Below, in pieces: positions 24,762 to 34,741 of a stretch of 64,000 bases of DNA. How positions within the stretch are numbered: position 1 is the stretch's first letter; every line of letters begins with the position of its first letter. The notes under the pieces were generated by a model. It was not told where the DNA came from, searched no databases, and saw nothing but the letters and a program-made list of their open reading frames with translations. This stretch comes from Streptomyces cyaneofuscatus (GTDB lineage Bacteria; Actinomycetota; Actinomycetes; Streptomycetales; Streptomycetaceae). The position numbers and the translations under genes are program-made. The stretch lies in the NCBI RefSeq assembly GCF_000718135.1, contig NZ_JOEM01000016.1, positions 124,001 through 188,000 on the forward strand, in the 5' to 3' direction.

Positions 24762-26027
24762 CTACCCCCCGTACCGCAGATACCTCCGCCGCTTCGCCCG
24801 GAACGCCGACAGGTCCCGCTGCCAGGCCTGTACGACCGCGTCCGTGTCCGCGCCCGCGTCGATCATCGTGCGTACCCGGGTGTTCCCGGTGAGCTTGTCG
24901 ATCCAGTTGTCCGGCCGCCAGGCGAAGCCGCTCCACGTCCGCTTCGCGGTCACCAGCAGGGCGATCCCGGTCCGGACCGGGTCGAAGACCTCCCGGTCCT
25001 GGACGTGCACCTGCACCCCGCCCACCGTCTTCCCCTGGAACTTGGAGAACGTCGGCGCGAAGTACGCCTCCCGGAAGGCAACCCCCGGCAGCCGCAGCGC
25101 GTTCACGGCGGCCGCCCAGCGGTGGTCGATGCCCTCAGCGCCCAGCAGCTCGAAGGGGCGTGTGGTGCCCCGGCCCTCGGAGAGGTTCGTGCCCTCGAAG
25201 AGACAGGTGCCGGAGTAGACGAGGGCCGTCTCCGGCGTCGGCATGTTCGGGCTCGGCGGCACCCACGGCAGCCCGGTGTCGTCGAAGAAGTCCGAGCGCC
25301 GCCACCCCGACATCGTCACCACCTCCAGCCGCGCCGGGTTCGCGTGCAGGAACTCCGCGTTGAAGAAGAGCGCCAGCTCCGCCACCGTCATCCCGTGCGC
25401 CTGGGCGATCTCCCGGCGGCCGACGAACGTGGCGAACGCCGGATCCAGCACCGGCCCCAGCGCCGCCCGCCCGGTCACCGGGTTGGGCCGGTCCAGCACC
25501 ACCAGCCGCTTGCCCGCGAGCGCGGCCGCCTCCATGCAGTCGTACAGCGTCCAGATGTACGTGTAGAAGCGCGCGCCTGCGTCCTGGATGTCGAAGACGA
25601 CCGTGTCCACGCCGGACGCGGTGAAGATGTCCGCGAGCGGCTGCCCGCTCTTGAGGTACGTGTCGTAGACCGGCAGCCCGGTCGCCGGGTCGTCGTACCG
25701 CCCCTCCGAGCCGCCCGCCTGCGCGGTGCCCCGGAAGCCGTGCTCGGGGCCGAAGACGGCGGTCAGGTTCACCCGGTCGTCCGGGTGCATCACGTCGACG
25801 ATGTGCCGTACGTCGGCGGTGATGCCGGTCGGGTTGGTGACGACGCCGACCTTCTGGCCCCGCAGCAGCCGGTAGCCGTCGGCCGCCAGCCGGTCGAAGC
25901 CGGTACGGACCCGGCCGCGCCCGGGCCCACGTGCGGCAGCGGCGGCTCCACCGGTGCCGGCCGCCGTCGCCGCGAGCGCTCCCACGGCGCCTCCCGCGGC
26001 CAGCACACCACGTCGGGACAGGCTCAT
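24762..26027 (-). CDS. Exo-beta-N-acetylmuramidase, NamZ-like (DUF1343), Tat-exported
   Basis: 421 residues. The start at 26027 is set by GGAGGTAGCGGA just before it. A Tat-type signal SRRGVLAAGGAVGALAATAA precedes the mature domain. The conserved DUF1343 blocks are VGVVTNPTGITADVRHIVDVM, VFGPEHGFRG, GLPVYDTYLKSGQPL, VVFDIQDAGARFYTYIWTLYD, VLDRPNPVTG and LVYSGTCLFEGTNLSEGRGTTRPFE. The characterised member NamZ of Bacillus (GH171) removes N-acetylmuramic acid from the non-reducing end of cell-wall fragments. Here it probably acts outside the cell in wall turnover or recycling. The neighbour sequence shows no other recycling genes. Confidence 0.85.
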   Translation of the reverse strand: MSLSRRGVLAAGGAVGALAATAAGTGGAAAAARGPGRGRVRTGFDRLAADGYRLLRGQKVGVVTNPTGITADVRHIVDVMHPDDRVNLTAVFGPEHGFRGTAQAGGSEGRYDDPATGLPVYDTYLKSGQPLADIFTASGVDTVVFDIQDAGARFYTYIWTLYDCMEAAALAGKRLVVLDRPNPVTGRAALGPVLDPAFATFVGRREIAQAHGMTVAELALFFNAEFLHANPARLEVVTMSGWRRSDFFDDTGLPWVPPSPNMPTPETALVYSGTCLFEGTNLSEGRGTTRPFELLGAEGIDHRWAAAVNALRLPGVAFREAYFAPTFSKFQGKTVGGVQVHVQDREVFDPVRTGIALLVTAKRTWSGFAWRPDNWIDKLTGNTRVRTMIDAGADTDAVVQAWQRDLSAFRAKRRRYLRYGG

Positions 26028-26181
26028 TCCGCTACCTCCATGATCGCGCCGACTGTCATGGCCACGCACGCTAGCGCGGGTACGGGCCCCACGGAACGAC
26101 CCGGGCCGCGCCGATTCCCCCAGCCGGACCGCCGCCCCCGCCGACCTGGCCCGGGCCCCTTCCCGACCCTTCCCCGATCAC

Positions 26182-26199
26182 ATACCGACCGGTTAGTCT
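26182..26199. promoter_or_regulatory. Putative TetR operator before the SDR-ligase operon (set C)
   Basis: ATACCGACCGGTTAGTCT is an imperfect inverted repeat (ACCGAC/GTTAGT) lying 28 bp before the SDR start codon. It agrees at 13 of 18 bases with the reverse complement of the site at 33280-33297 in front of the kinase-acyl-CoA dehydrogenase operon. A TetR gene closes the SDR-ligase cluster. Confidence 0.5.
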
Positions 26200-26226
26200 G
26201 CCGGTGCAGACGGACCGAGAGGCGGG

Positions 26227-27000
26227 ATGACGATGGATACGGTGCAGGACGCCGGCGTGGTGGTCACGGGAGCCGGAGGCGGCATCGGCGCCGCTCTGGC
26301 CCGCAGGTTCGCCGAGCAGGGCGCGCGGGTCGTCGTCAACGACCTCGACCTCGCGCGCATCGAGCCGCTCGCGAAGGAGATCGGCGGCACCGCCGTCGCC
26401 GGGGACGCCTCGGGCATCGTGGAGGCGGCCCGGGACGCGCTGGGCGGCACGGTGGACGTCTACTGCGCCAACGCCGGACTCGCCTCGCCCGGTGACGCGT
26501 TCGCCGACGAGGAGGTCTGGGCCGCCGCCTGGGACGTCAACGTGATGGCCCACGTGCGGGCGGCCAGGGCCCTGCTGCCGCAGTGGCTGGAGCGCGGCAG
26601 CGGGCGGTTCGTCACCACCGCCTCCGCCGCCGGACTGCTGACGATGATCGGCGCGGCCCCCTACAGCGTCACCAAGCACGGGGCGGTCGCCTTCGCCGAG
26701 TGGCTCTCGCTCACCTACCGCCACCGCGGCATCAAGGTTCACGCCATCTGCCCGCAGGGCGTACGGACGGACATGCTCACCGCCGCCGGTTCGGCCGGCG
26801 AGCTGGTGCTCGCCCCTGGGGCGATCGAGCCGGCCGCCGTCGCCGACGCGCTGTTCGACGCGATGGCGACCGACCGCTTCCTGGTCCTGCCGCACCCGGA
26901 GGTCGCCGGCTACTACCAGGCGCGCGCAGCCGATCCCGACCGGTGGATCGGCAACATGAACCGACTCCAGCAGAAGTGGGAGGGGGTGAGCGGCGCATGA
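26227..27000 (+). CDS. Short-chain dehydrogenase/reductase (SDR)
   Basis: 257 residues, classical SDR: cofactor motif TGAGGGIG (14-21), D39-D41 after beta-2 (VVVNDLDL, pointing to NAD rather than NADP), NAG at 82-84, and the catalytic set S133, Y146, K150 (YSVTK). The starts ATG at 26227 or 26233 are both possible. It overlaps the acyl-CoA ligase gene by 4 bp (ATGA), so the two form an operon. It could serve as a 3-hydroxyacyl dehydrogenase or alcohol dehydrogenase in fatty- or hydroxy-acid breakdown; the family name does not fix the substrate. Confidence 0.9.
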   Translation: MTMDTVQDAGVVVTGAGGGIGAALARRFAEQGARVVVNDLDLARIEPLAKEIGGTAVAGDASGIVEAARDALGGTVDVYCANAGLASPGDAFADEEVWAAAWDVNVMAHVRAARALLPQWLERGSGRFVTTASAAGLLTMIGAAPYSVTKHGAVAFAEWLSLTYRHRGIKVHAICPQGVRTDMLTAAGSAGELVLAPGAIEPAAVADALFDAMATDRFLVLPHPEVAGYYQARAADPDRWIGNMNRLQQKWEGVSGA

Positions 27001-28685
27001 GCGACGCACGCTCCGGCTCCGGCTCCCGCTACGCCGCCAAGCCCTGGCTCGCCCTCCTCAGCGACGCTCAGCGCGCCGAAGTGCACCCCGCCGAGACCGT
27101 GCTCCACGCCTTCCGGGACACGGTCGCCCGGGCCCCCGAGGACCACCCCGCCCTCGCCTACTTCGACGGGCGCCTGACCTACCGAGAGACCGACACGCTC
27201 TCCGACTCGGTGGCCGGACACCTCGCCGCCCGGGGCCTGCGGCGCGGCGACCGGGTCGCGATCATGCTCCAGAACAGCCCGCACTTCGTCCTCGCGCTCC
27301 TCGGCGCGTGGAAGGCCGGAGCCACCGTCGTACCGCTCAATCCGATGTACAAGTCCGGCGAGGTCGGGCACGTGCTGAAGGACGCCGGGGTCACCGCGCT
27401 GATCTGCTCGGACCGGGCCTGGGCGGCGTATCTGCGGGAGACCGCCGAGGCCGCCCCGGACCTCACCATCGCGCTGACCGCCTGCGAGCTGGACCTCCAG
27501 AGCGCGGACGACCCCCGTGTCCTCGGCTTCGAGCGGCTCCCCGCCCCCGGCCCCGACGACCTCGCCGACGACCTGCTCACCGTGGCCCGCGCCGGCCACA
27601 CGCCCCCGGACGGCCGGGAGCTCACCGCCGCCGACGTGGCGCTGATCAGCTACACCTCCGGGACCAGCGGCACCCCCAAGGGCGCCATGAACTCCCACGC
27701 CAACATCATGGTGAACGCCGAGCGGCAGCGCACCGGGCACCCCGTCGCCGAGGGCTCCGCCTACTTCGCGCTCGCCCCGCTCTTCCACATCACCGGCATG
27801 GTCTGCCAGCTCGCCGCCTGTATCGCCAACGCGGGCACCCTGGTCCTGGCCTACCGCTTCGAGGCGGGCGTCGTCCTCGACGCCTTCGCCGCCCACCGCC
27901 CCGCGTACACTGTCGGCCCCTCCACCGCCTTCATGGCCCTGGCCGCCCACCCGGACGTCACCCCGGACCACTTCGCCTCCTTCCAGGTGATCTCCTCCGG
28001 CGGCGCCCCGCTGCCGCCCGCCCTGGTGGAGAAGTTCCGCGCCGGCTTCGGCCCGTACATCCGCAACGGCTACGGACTCACCGAGTGCACCGCCCCCTGC
28101 GCCTCGGTCCCGCCCGAGCGTGAGGCCCCGGTGGACCCGGTCTCCGGCACGCTCTCCGTCGGCGTGCCCGGCCCCGACACCGTCGTACGGATCCTCGACG
28201 AGAGCGGGCAGGAGGTGCCCTTCGGGGAGCAGGGCGAGATCGCGGTGCGCGGTCCCCAGGTCGTCTCCGGCTACTGGAACCTCCCCGAGGCCACCGAGGC
28301 CGCCTTCCCGGACGGCGAGCTGCGCACCGGTGACATCGGGTTCATGGACGCGGCGGGCTGGCTCTACGTCGTCGACCGCAAGAAGGACATGATCAACGCC
28401 TCGGGGTTCAAGGTCTGGCCCCGCGAGGTGGAGGACGTCCTGTACACCCACCCGGCGGTGCGCGAGGCGGCCGTCGTGGGCGTGCCCGACGCGTACCGGG
28501 GGGAGACCGTACGCGCCTATGTCAGTCTGCGTCCGGGCACAACCGTCGAACCGGGCGAGCTGGGGACGTACTGCAAGGAAAGGCTCGCCGCGTACAAGTA
28601 TCCGCGCGAGGTGGAGATCCTGGCCGAGCTGCCGAAGACGGCGAGTGGGAAGATCCTCAGGCGGGAACTGCGTTCCTCCCGTTAG
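26997..28685 (+). CDS. Acyl-CoA synthetase (AMP-forming ligase)
   Basis: 562 residues of the ANL superfamily. The ATP loop is SYTSGTSGTPKGA (218-230), the adenine-binding stretch is YIRNGYGLTECTAPCA, the hinge region GELRTGDIGFMDAAGWLYVVDRKKDMI carries the conserved D and R, and the C-terminal catalytic lysine is K552 in KTASGKILRREL. It activates a carboxylic acid as acyl-AMP and transfers it to CoA. The ATG at 26997 overlaps the SDR stop. A tetR gene follows 49 bp downstream on the same strand. An operator-like site before the SDR suggests joint regulation. Confidence 0.93.
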   Translation: MSDARSGSGSRYAAKPWLALLSDAQRAEVHPAETVLHAFRDTVARAPEDHPALAYFDGRLTYRETDTLSDSVAGHLAARGLRRGDRVAIMLQNSPHFVLALLGAWKAGATVVPLNPMYKSGEVGHVLKDAGVTALICSDRAWAAYLRETAEAAPDLTIALTACELDLQSADDPRVLGFERLPAPGPDDLADDLLTVARAGHTPPDGRELTAADVALISYTSGTSGTPKGAMNSHANIMVNAERQRTGHPVAEGSAYFALAPLFHITGMVCQLAACIANAGTLVLAYRFEAGVVLDAFAAHRPAYTVGPSTAFMALAAHPDVTPDHFASFQVISSGGAPLPPALVEKFRAGFGPYIRNGYGLTECTAPCASVPPEREAPVDPVSGTLSVGVPGPDTVVRILDESGQEVPFGEQGEIAVRGPQVVSGYWNLPEATEAAFPDGELRTGDIGFMDAAGWLYVVDRKKDMINASGFKVWPREVEDVLYTHPAVREAAVVGVPDAYRGETVRAYVSLRPGTTVEPGELGTYCKERLAAYKYPREVEILAELPKTASGKILRRELRSSR

Positions 28686-28734
28686 AACCTCGTCGAAACA
28701 GCGAACGCACGGTATGAAAGGCAGGTGGCGGCTC

Positions 28735-29328
28735 ATGGCCAAGGCGACGGAGCAGAACGGCACGCCCGTCCCTCAGAGGCTGCTGGCCGCCGCCACCCGG
28801 CTCTTCGCCGAGCGCGGGTACGACCGCACCTCGGTGCAGGAGATCGTCGAGGCGGCGGGCGTCACCAAGGGGGCGCTCTACCACTACTTCGGCTCCAAGG
28901 AGGACCTTCTCCAGGAGGTCTACGCCCGGGTGCTGCGGCTCCAGCAGGAGCGGCTGGACGCCTTCGCGGGGGCCGACGCCCCCGTCGAGCAGCGGCTGCG
29001 TGACGCGGCCGCCGACGTGGTCGTCACGACCATCGACAACCTGGACGACGCCGCGATCTTCTTCCGCTCCATGCACCACCTGAGCCCGGAGAAGAACAAG
29101 CAGGTGCGGGTGGAGCGCCGCCGCTACCACGAGCGGTTCCGGGCGCTGATCGAGGAGGGCCAGCGCAGCGGGGTGTTCTCCACCGCCACCCCCGCCGACC
29201 TGGTGGTCGACTACCACTTCGGCTCGGTCCACCACCTCTCCACCTGGTACCGCCCGGACGGCCCGCTCAGCCGCGAGCAGGTCGCCGGCCACCTCGCGGA
29301 TCTGCTGCTGCGGGCCCTGCGCCCGTAA
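28735..29328 (+). CDS. TetR family transcriptional regulator (set C)
   Basis: 197 residues. The N-terminal helix-turn-helix reads QRLLAAATRLFAERGYDRTSVQEIVEAAGVTKGALYHYFGSKEDLL, a clear TetR type, and the C-terminal domain includes FFRSMHHLSPEKNKQVRVERRRYHERF, as in regulators of fatty acid degradation. The ATG at 28735 has AGGTGG upstream; an in-frame ATG at 28714 lacks a ribosome site. It follows the ligase gene closely, so it probably controls its own operon and, through the matching operator at 33280, the kinase-acyl-CoA dehydrogenase operon. An acyl-CoA effector is the likely ligand (inference). Confidence 0.87.
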   Translation: MAKATEQNGTPVPQRLLAAATRLFAERGYDRTSVQEIVEAAGVTKGALYHYFGSKEDLLQEVYARVLRLQQERLDAFAGADAPVEQRLRDAAADVVVTTIDNLDDAAIFFRSMHHLSPEKNKQVRVERRRYHERFRALIEEGQRSGVFSTATPADLVVDYHFGSVHHLSTWYRPDGPLSREQVAGHLADLLLRALRP

Positions 29329-29408
29329 CACCGCCCTGTTCGACTCCGCCCTGATCAGAGCCGGTTGAACACGTCCAAACGCCGATATGTGTTCGTTAAT
29401 GGAACTGA

Positions 29409-30926
<1,518 letters not shown>

Positions 30927-30943
30927 CCTCCCGGCACTCCCGC

Positions 30944-30972
30944 TGCGGCCCCCTCCCCAGGAGGGGGCCGCA
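30944..30972. terminator. Bidirectional terminator hairpin
   Basis: TGCGGCCCCCTC (30944-30955) pairs perfectly with GAGGGGGCCGCA (30961-30972) around a 5-base loop, a 12-bp stem between the convergent aminopeptidase and acyl-CoA dehydrogenase genes. Confidence 0.75.
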
Positions 30973-30979
30973 CACGGTT

Positions 30980-32194
30980 TCACAGGTAGCGCTTGATCTC
31001 CCGCCGGGCCAGCGACCGCTGGTGCACCTCGTCCGGCCCGTCCGCCAGCCGCAGCGTCCGCGCCGACGCCCACAGCTCCGCCAGCGGGAAGTCCTGGCTC
31101 ACCCCGCCCGCCCCGTGCAGCTGCACCGCGGAGTCCAGGATGTCCACCACCGCGCGCGGGGTGGCGATCTTGATGGCCTGGATCTCGGTGTGCGCGCCCT
31201 TGTTGCCCACCGTGTCCATCAGCCAGGCCGTCTTCAGCACCAGCAGCCGCAGCTGCTCCACCGTCACCCGGGCGTCCGCGATCCAGTTCTGCACGACGCC
31301 CTGCTGGGCGAGCGGCTTGCCGAACGCCGTACGTTCCACCGCCCGGCGGCACATCAGCTCGATGGCCCGCTCCGCCATCCCGATCAGCCGCATGCAGTGG
31401 TGGATCCGCCCCGGTCCCAGCCGCGCCTGCGCGATGGCGAAACCGCCGCCCTCCTCACCGATCAGGTTCGACGCGGGCACCCGTACGTCGTGGAAGACCA
31501 CCTCGGCGTGGCCGCCGTGGGAGTGGTCCTCGTACCCGTACACCTGCATGGCGCGCCGCACTTCGAGGCCGGGGGTGTCGCGCGGCACCAGGATCATCGA
31601 CTGCTGGCGGCGGAGGTCATCGCCGTCCGGGTCGGTCTTGCCCATCACGATGAAGATCGCGCAGTCCGGGTTCATCGCCCCGGAGATGTACCACTTGCGG
31701 CCGTTGATGACGTACGAGTCACCGTCCCGCACGATCCGGGTCTCGATGTTCGTCGCGTCGGAGGACGCCACATCCGGCTCCGTCATCGCGAAAGCGGAGC
31801 GGATCTCCCCGGCCAGCAGCGGCTCCAGCCACTGCTTCTTCTGTTCGTCGGTGGCGAACTGGAAGAGCACCTCCATGTTCCCGGTGTCCGGCGCCGCGCA
31901 GTTCAGCGCGGTCGGCGCGAGGTGCGGGGAGCGGCCGGTGATCTCCGCGAGCGGCGCGTACTGGAGGTTCGTCAGCCCGGCCCCGTACTCCGCGTCGGGC
32001 AGGAAGAGGTTCCACAACCCCTGCCGCCGCGCCTCCGCCTTCAGCTCACCGACCACGGCCGGGGTGTCCCACGGCGAGGCGAGCAGCGCCCGCTGCTCGT
32101 GGTCGGTCCGCTCGGCCGGGTAGACGTAGTCGTCCATGAAGGCGAGCAGCCTGCTCCGCAGCTCCTCGGTACGGGCGTCGAATGCGAAGTCCAT
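30980..32194 (-). CDS. Acyl-CoA dehydrogenase, ACAD10/ACAD11-like
   Basis: 404 residues of the acyl-CoA dehydrogenase family. Visible marks: AFAMTEPDVASSDATNIETRI, YVINGRKWYISGAMNPDCAIFIVMGKTDP, GYEDHSHGGHAEVVFHDVRVP and RLGPGRIHHCMRLIGMAERAIELM, which match the subgroup that works with an aminoglycoside-phosphotransferase-like kinase. The C-terminal segment QLHGAGGVSQDFPLAELWASARTLRLADGPDEVH carries the usual end of the fold. It is 6 bp downstream of the kinase gene on the same strand. In ACAD10/11 and in the Pseudomonas Lva system this pair turns 4-hydroxyacyl-CoA into the enoyl-CoA through a 4-phosphoacyl intermediate. Confidence 0.9.
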   Translation of the reverse strand: MDFAFDARTEELRSRLLAFMDDYVYPAERTDHEQRALLASPWDTPAVVGELKAEARRQGLWNLFLPDAEYGAGLTNLQYAPLAEITGRSPHLAPTALNCAAPDTGNMEVLFQFATDEQKKQWLEPLLAGEIRSAFAMTEPDVASSDATNIETRIVRDGDSYVINGRKWYISGAMNPDCAIFIVMGKTDPDGDDLRRQQSMILVPRDTPGLEVRRAMQVYGYEDHSHGGHAEVVFHDVRVPASNLIGEEGGGFAIAQARLGPGRIHHCMRLIGMAERAIELMCRRAVERTAFGKPLAQQGVVQNWIADARVTVEQLRLLVLKTAWLMDTVGNKGAHTEIQAIKIATPRAVVDILDSAVQLHGAGGVSQDFPLAELWASARTLRLADGPDEVHQRSLARREIKRYL

Positions 32195-32200
32195 GGGTGG

Positions 32201-33223
32201 TCAGCCTTCCTGGAGAGTGGTGAGGCCGTGCTCGATGAAGACCGGGACCAGATCGCCGATCTGATCGAAGCCCGCGCCGACGGTCTGGCCGAGGGTGTAG
32301 CGGTAGTGGATGCCCTCCAGGATCACGGCGAGCTTGAACCAGGCGAACGCGGTGTACCAGGAGATGGCGGAGGTGTCCCGGCCCGACCCGGCGGCGTACC
32401 GCTCGATCAGCTCGGCGGGGGAGGGGTGCCCGGCGGCGCCGCTGGTGGTGGAGACGGGGGAGTGCGGCAGATCGAGGTCGGAGCTGTACATCACGAGGAG
32501 CCCGAGGTCGGTCAGCGGATCGCCCAGGGTGGACATCTCCCAGTCCAGGACGGCGTTGATGCGGTCGTCCGGGCCGAGCAGCACGTTGTCCAGGCGGTAA
32601 TCGCCGTGGACGACGGTGGGCGCGGGGGAGGCGGGCAGCTCACGGCCCAGCGAGGCGTGCAGCTCGTCGATGCCGGCCAGGTCGCGGTTGCGGGAGGCGT
32701 CCAGCTGCTTGCCCCAGCGCCGCAACTGCCGGTCCAGGAACCCCTCCGGCCGCCCGAAGTCCCCGAGCCCCACCGCTTCCGGGTCCACCGCGTGCAGGTC
32801 GACCAGCGTGTCGACGAGGGCGAGGACGGCGGCCCGGGTGCGCTCGGGGCCCAGCGGGGCGAGCTGTTCGGCGGTGCGGTACGGGGTGCCCTCGACGTGC
32901 TCCATGACGTAGAAGGGCGCCCCGAGCACCGAGTCGTCCTCACAGAGGAGCACCGGCTCCGGCACCGGGACGGCGGTGGGGTACAGGGCGCTGATCACCC
33001 GGTGCTCGCGCTTCATGTCGTGCGCGGTGGCCAGCACATGGCCCAGCGGCGGTCTGCGCACCACCCAGCGGCCGGTCCCGTCGGTGACGGTGTACGTCAG
33101 GTTCGAGCGGCCGCCCTCGATGAGCCGCGCTTCGAGGGGTCCGCTCACCAGCCCCGGCCGCTCGCGGTCGAGATGGCCGCGCAGCAGCTCCGGGTCGAGA
33201 CCTGGCGGGGGGACTGAGCTCAT
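32201..33223 (-). CDS. Aminoglycoside-phosphotransferase-fold kinase, putative 4-hydroxyacyl-CoA kinase
   Basis: 340 residues with the APH/choline kinase fold. The catalytic loop is VVHGDYRLDNVLL (HGDxxxxN) and the metal-binding motif is VLDWEMSTLGDPLTDLGLL (the DWE of this subfamily). The N-lobe has NLTYTVTDGTGRWVVRRPPLG. Proteins of this type that stand next to an ACAD10/11-like dehydrogenase phosphorylate the 4-hydroxyl of 4-hydroxyacyl-CoA (ACAD10/11 N-terminal domain; LvaA). Start ATG at 33223. The upstream region holds a doubled 15-mer and an ATGCCGAC-type operator related to the one before the SDR-ligase operon. Not an antibiotic-resistance kinase on this context. Confidence 0.85.
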   Translation of the reverse strand: MSSVPPPGLDPELLRGHLDRERPGLVSGPLEARLIEGGRSNLTYTVTDGTGRWVVRRPPLGHVLATAHDMKREHRVISALYPTAVPVPEPVLLCEDDSVLGAPFYVMEHVEGTPYRTAEQLAPLGPERTRAAVLALVDTLVDLHAVDPEAVGLGDFGRPEGFLDRQLRRWGKQLDASRNRDLAGIDELHASLGRELPASPAPTVVHGDYRLDNVLLGPDDRINAVLDWEMSTLGDPLTDLGLLVMYSSDLDLPHSPVSTTSGAAGHPSPAELIERYAAGSGRDTSAISWYTAFAWFKLAVILEGIHYRYTLGQTVGAGFDQIGDLVPVFIEHGLTTLQEG

Positions 33224-33244
33224 GGTGCGTACCTCCGGGGCGAC

Positions 33245-33275
33245 GGAACGATCGCTGACGGGAACGATCGCTGAC
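33245..33275. repeat. Direct repeat of 15 bp upstream of the kinase gene
   Basis: GGAACGATCGCTGAC occurs at 33245-33259 and again at 33261-33275, one base apart, each with a CGATCG palindrome. It lies between the kinase start (33223) and the operator at 33280. It may be a regulator binding site or a small duplication. Confidence 0.6.
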
Positions 33276-33279
33276 CATG

Positions 33280-33297
33280 ATGCCGACCAGTCGGTAT
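33280..33297. promoter_or_regulatory. Putative TetR operator before the kinase-acyl-CoA dehydrogenase operon (set C)
   Basis: ATGCCGACCAGTCGGTAT has matching arms CCGAC/GTCGG and outer AT/AT pairs, an 18-bp near-palindrome. It is 57 bp upstream of the kinase start and 83 bp upstream of the divergent glucarate dehydratase gene. Its reverse complement matches the site at 26182-26199 at 13 of 18 bases. Confidence 0.55.
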
Positions 33298-33380
33298 GTC
33301 GTCCAGTGAACTCCCGCAATCCACCACGGGAACCGCGTCCCACCCCTGTAACGGATCGCATATATGAATACATTTCACGG

Positions 33381-34685
33381 ATGCATACCGACCTGGTGAT
33401 CGAAGACGTCCGGCTCACCCCGATCCTCGTGGCCGATCCGCCCCTGCTGAACACCCAGGGCGTCCACCAGCCGTACACGCCCCGGCTCATCGTGGAAGTG
33501 GTCACCAGGGGCGGAGTGACCGGCGTCGGGGAGACGTACGGCGACGGCACGTACCTGGACCCCGCGAACGCGCTGGCCCGGGCGCTCCCCGGCCGCACGG
33601 TCACCGATCTGAACGGGCTCTTCACCCTGGCTGACGAGGTGTGCGGCGACTCACGGCCCGCCGGGGACCGGGAGGCGGACCTCCGCGTGGACGCCGGCGG
33701 GCTGCGCGGGGTCCGGAGCGCGGAGAAGATCCGCCTCTCGGTCGTCTCCGCCTTCGAGGTGGCCTGCCTGGACGCCCTCGGCAAGGCGCTCGGCCTGCCC
33801 GTGCACGTCCTGCTCGGCGGAAAGGTCCGCGACGCCGTCGAGTACAGCGCGTACCTCTTCTACCGCTGGGCCCACCACCCGCAGGGCGGCGAGCGCGACG
33901 ACTGGGGCGCGGCCCTCGACCCGGCGGGCATCGTCGCCCAGGCCCGCCGCCTCGCCGACACGTACGGCTTCGCCTCCTTCAAGCTCAAGGGCGGCGTCTT
34001 CCCACCCGACCAGGAGATCGCCGCGATCCGCGCCCTGGCCGAGGCCTTCCCCGGCCGCCCGCTCCGCCTGGACCCCAACGGCGCCTGGTCCGTCCCCACC
34101 TCGCTGTACGTCGCCGAGCAGCTCACGGGCGTCCTGGAATACCTGGAGGACCCCACCAGCGGTACGGAGTCCATGGCCGCCGTCTCCGCCGCCACCGACG
34201 TCCCGCTCGCCACCAACATGTGCGTCACCACCCTCGCCGAGGTCCCCGAGGCCTTCGCCACCGACGCCGTACAGATCGTCCTCGGCGATCACCACTACTG
34301 GGGCGGCCTCCACCGCACCCGCGAACTCGCCGCCCTCTGCCGTACGTTCGGCGTCGGGCTCTCCATGCACTCCAACACCCACCTCGGCATCAGCCTCGCC
34401 GCGATGACCCACGTGGCCGCCACCGTGCCCGGCCTCGCGTACGCCTGCGACAGCCACTACCCCTGGCAGACCGAGGACGTCATCACCGAACGCCACACCT
34501 TCACCGACGGCCGGCTCACCGTCTCCGACACCCCCGGCCTCGGCGTCGAGCTGGACCGTGACCGCCTGGCCGCCCTGCACCGCCGCTGGCTGGAGGACGA
34601 CGGCACCCACCGCGAGCGCGACGACGCGGCGGCGATGCGCAGGGGCGACCCTCAGTGGGTGGCGCCGGTGATCCCGCGCTGGTGA
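33381..34685 (+). CDS. Glucarate dehydratase-like enolase superfamily enzyme
   Basis: 434 residues. Enolase-superfamily catalytic groups are in the order expected for glucarate dehydratase: KLK in FASFKLKGG (KxK motif), D and N in LRLDPNGAW, E in LEDPTSGTE, N in ATNMCVTT, D in LGDHHYWGG and H in MHSNTHLGIS. The N-terminal capping domain includes LNTQGVHQPYTPRLIVEV. The enzyme removes water from D-glucarate (and L-idarate) to give 5-keto-4-deoxyglucarate. The ATG at 33381 lies in an AT-rich stretch (CATATATGAATACATTTC) suited to a promoter or weakly structured leader. No glucarate permease or downstream aldolase is adjacent. Confidence 0.8.
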   Translation: MHTDLVIEDVRLTPILVADPPLLNTQGVHQPYTPRLIVEVVTRGGVTGVGETYGDGTYLDPANALARALPGRTVTDLNGLFTLADEVCGDSRPAGDREADLRVDAGGLRGVRSAEKIRLSVVSAFEVACLDALGKALGLPVHVLLGGKVRDAVEYSAYLFYRWAHHPQGGERDDWGAALDPAGIVAQARRLADTYGFASFKLKGGVFPPDQEIAAIRALAEAFPGRPLRLDPNGAWSVPTSLYVAEQLTGVLEYLEDPTSGTESMAAVSAATDVPLATNMCVTTLAEVPEAFATDAVQIVLGDHHYWGGLHRTRELAALCRTFGVGLSMHSNTHLGISLAAMTHVAATVPGLAYACDSHYPWQTEDVITERHTFTDGRLTVSDTPGLGVELDRDRLAALHRRWLEDDGTHRERDDAAAMRRGDPQWVAPVIPRW

Positions 34686-34741
34686 GGGGGTGCCGTGCGC
34701 TCTGAGTTGCGACGACCCCGGCCTGCGCCGAAGGTCGAGGA

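Noticed and set aside
30985..31000. AGCGCTTGA near the acyl-CoA dehydrogenase end as a set B operator
   Set aside because: It is coding sequence for the last codons and lacks the AGCAAGCGCTT half-site.
32201..33223. Aminoglycoside resistance gene
   Set aside because: Only the fold is shared; the gene is coupled to an ACAD10/11-like dehydrogenase.
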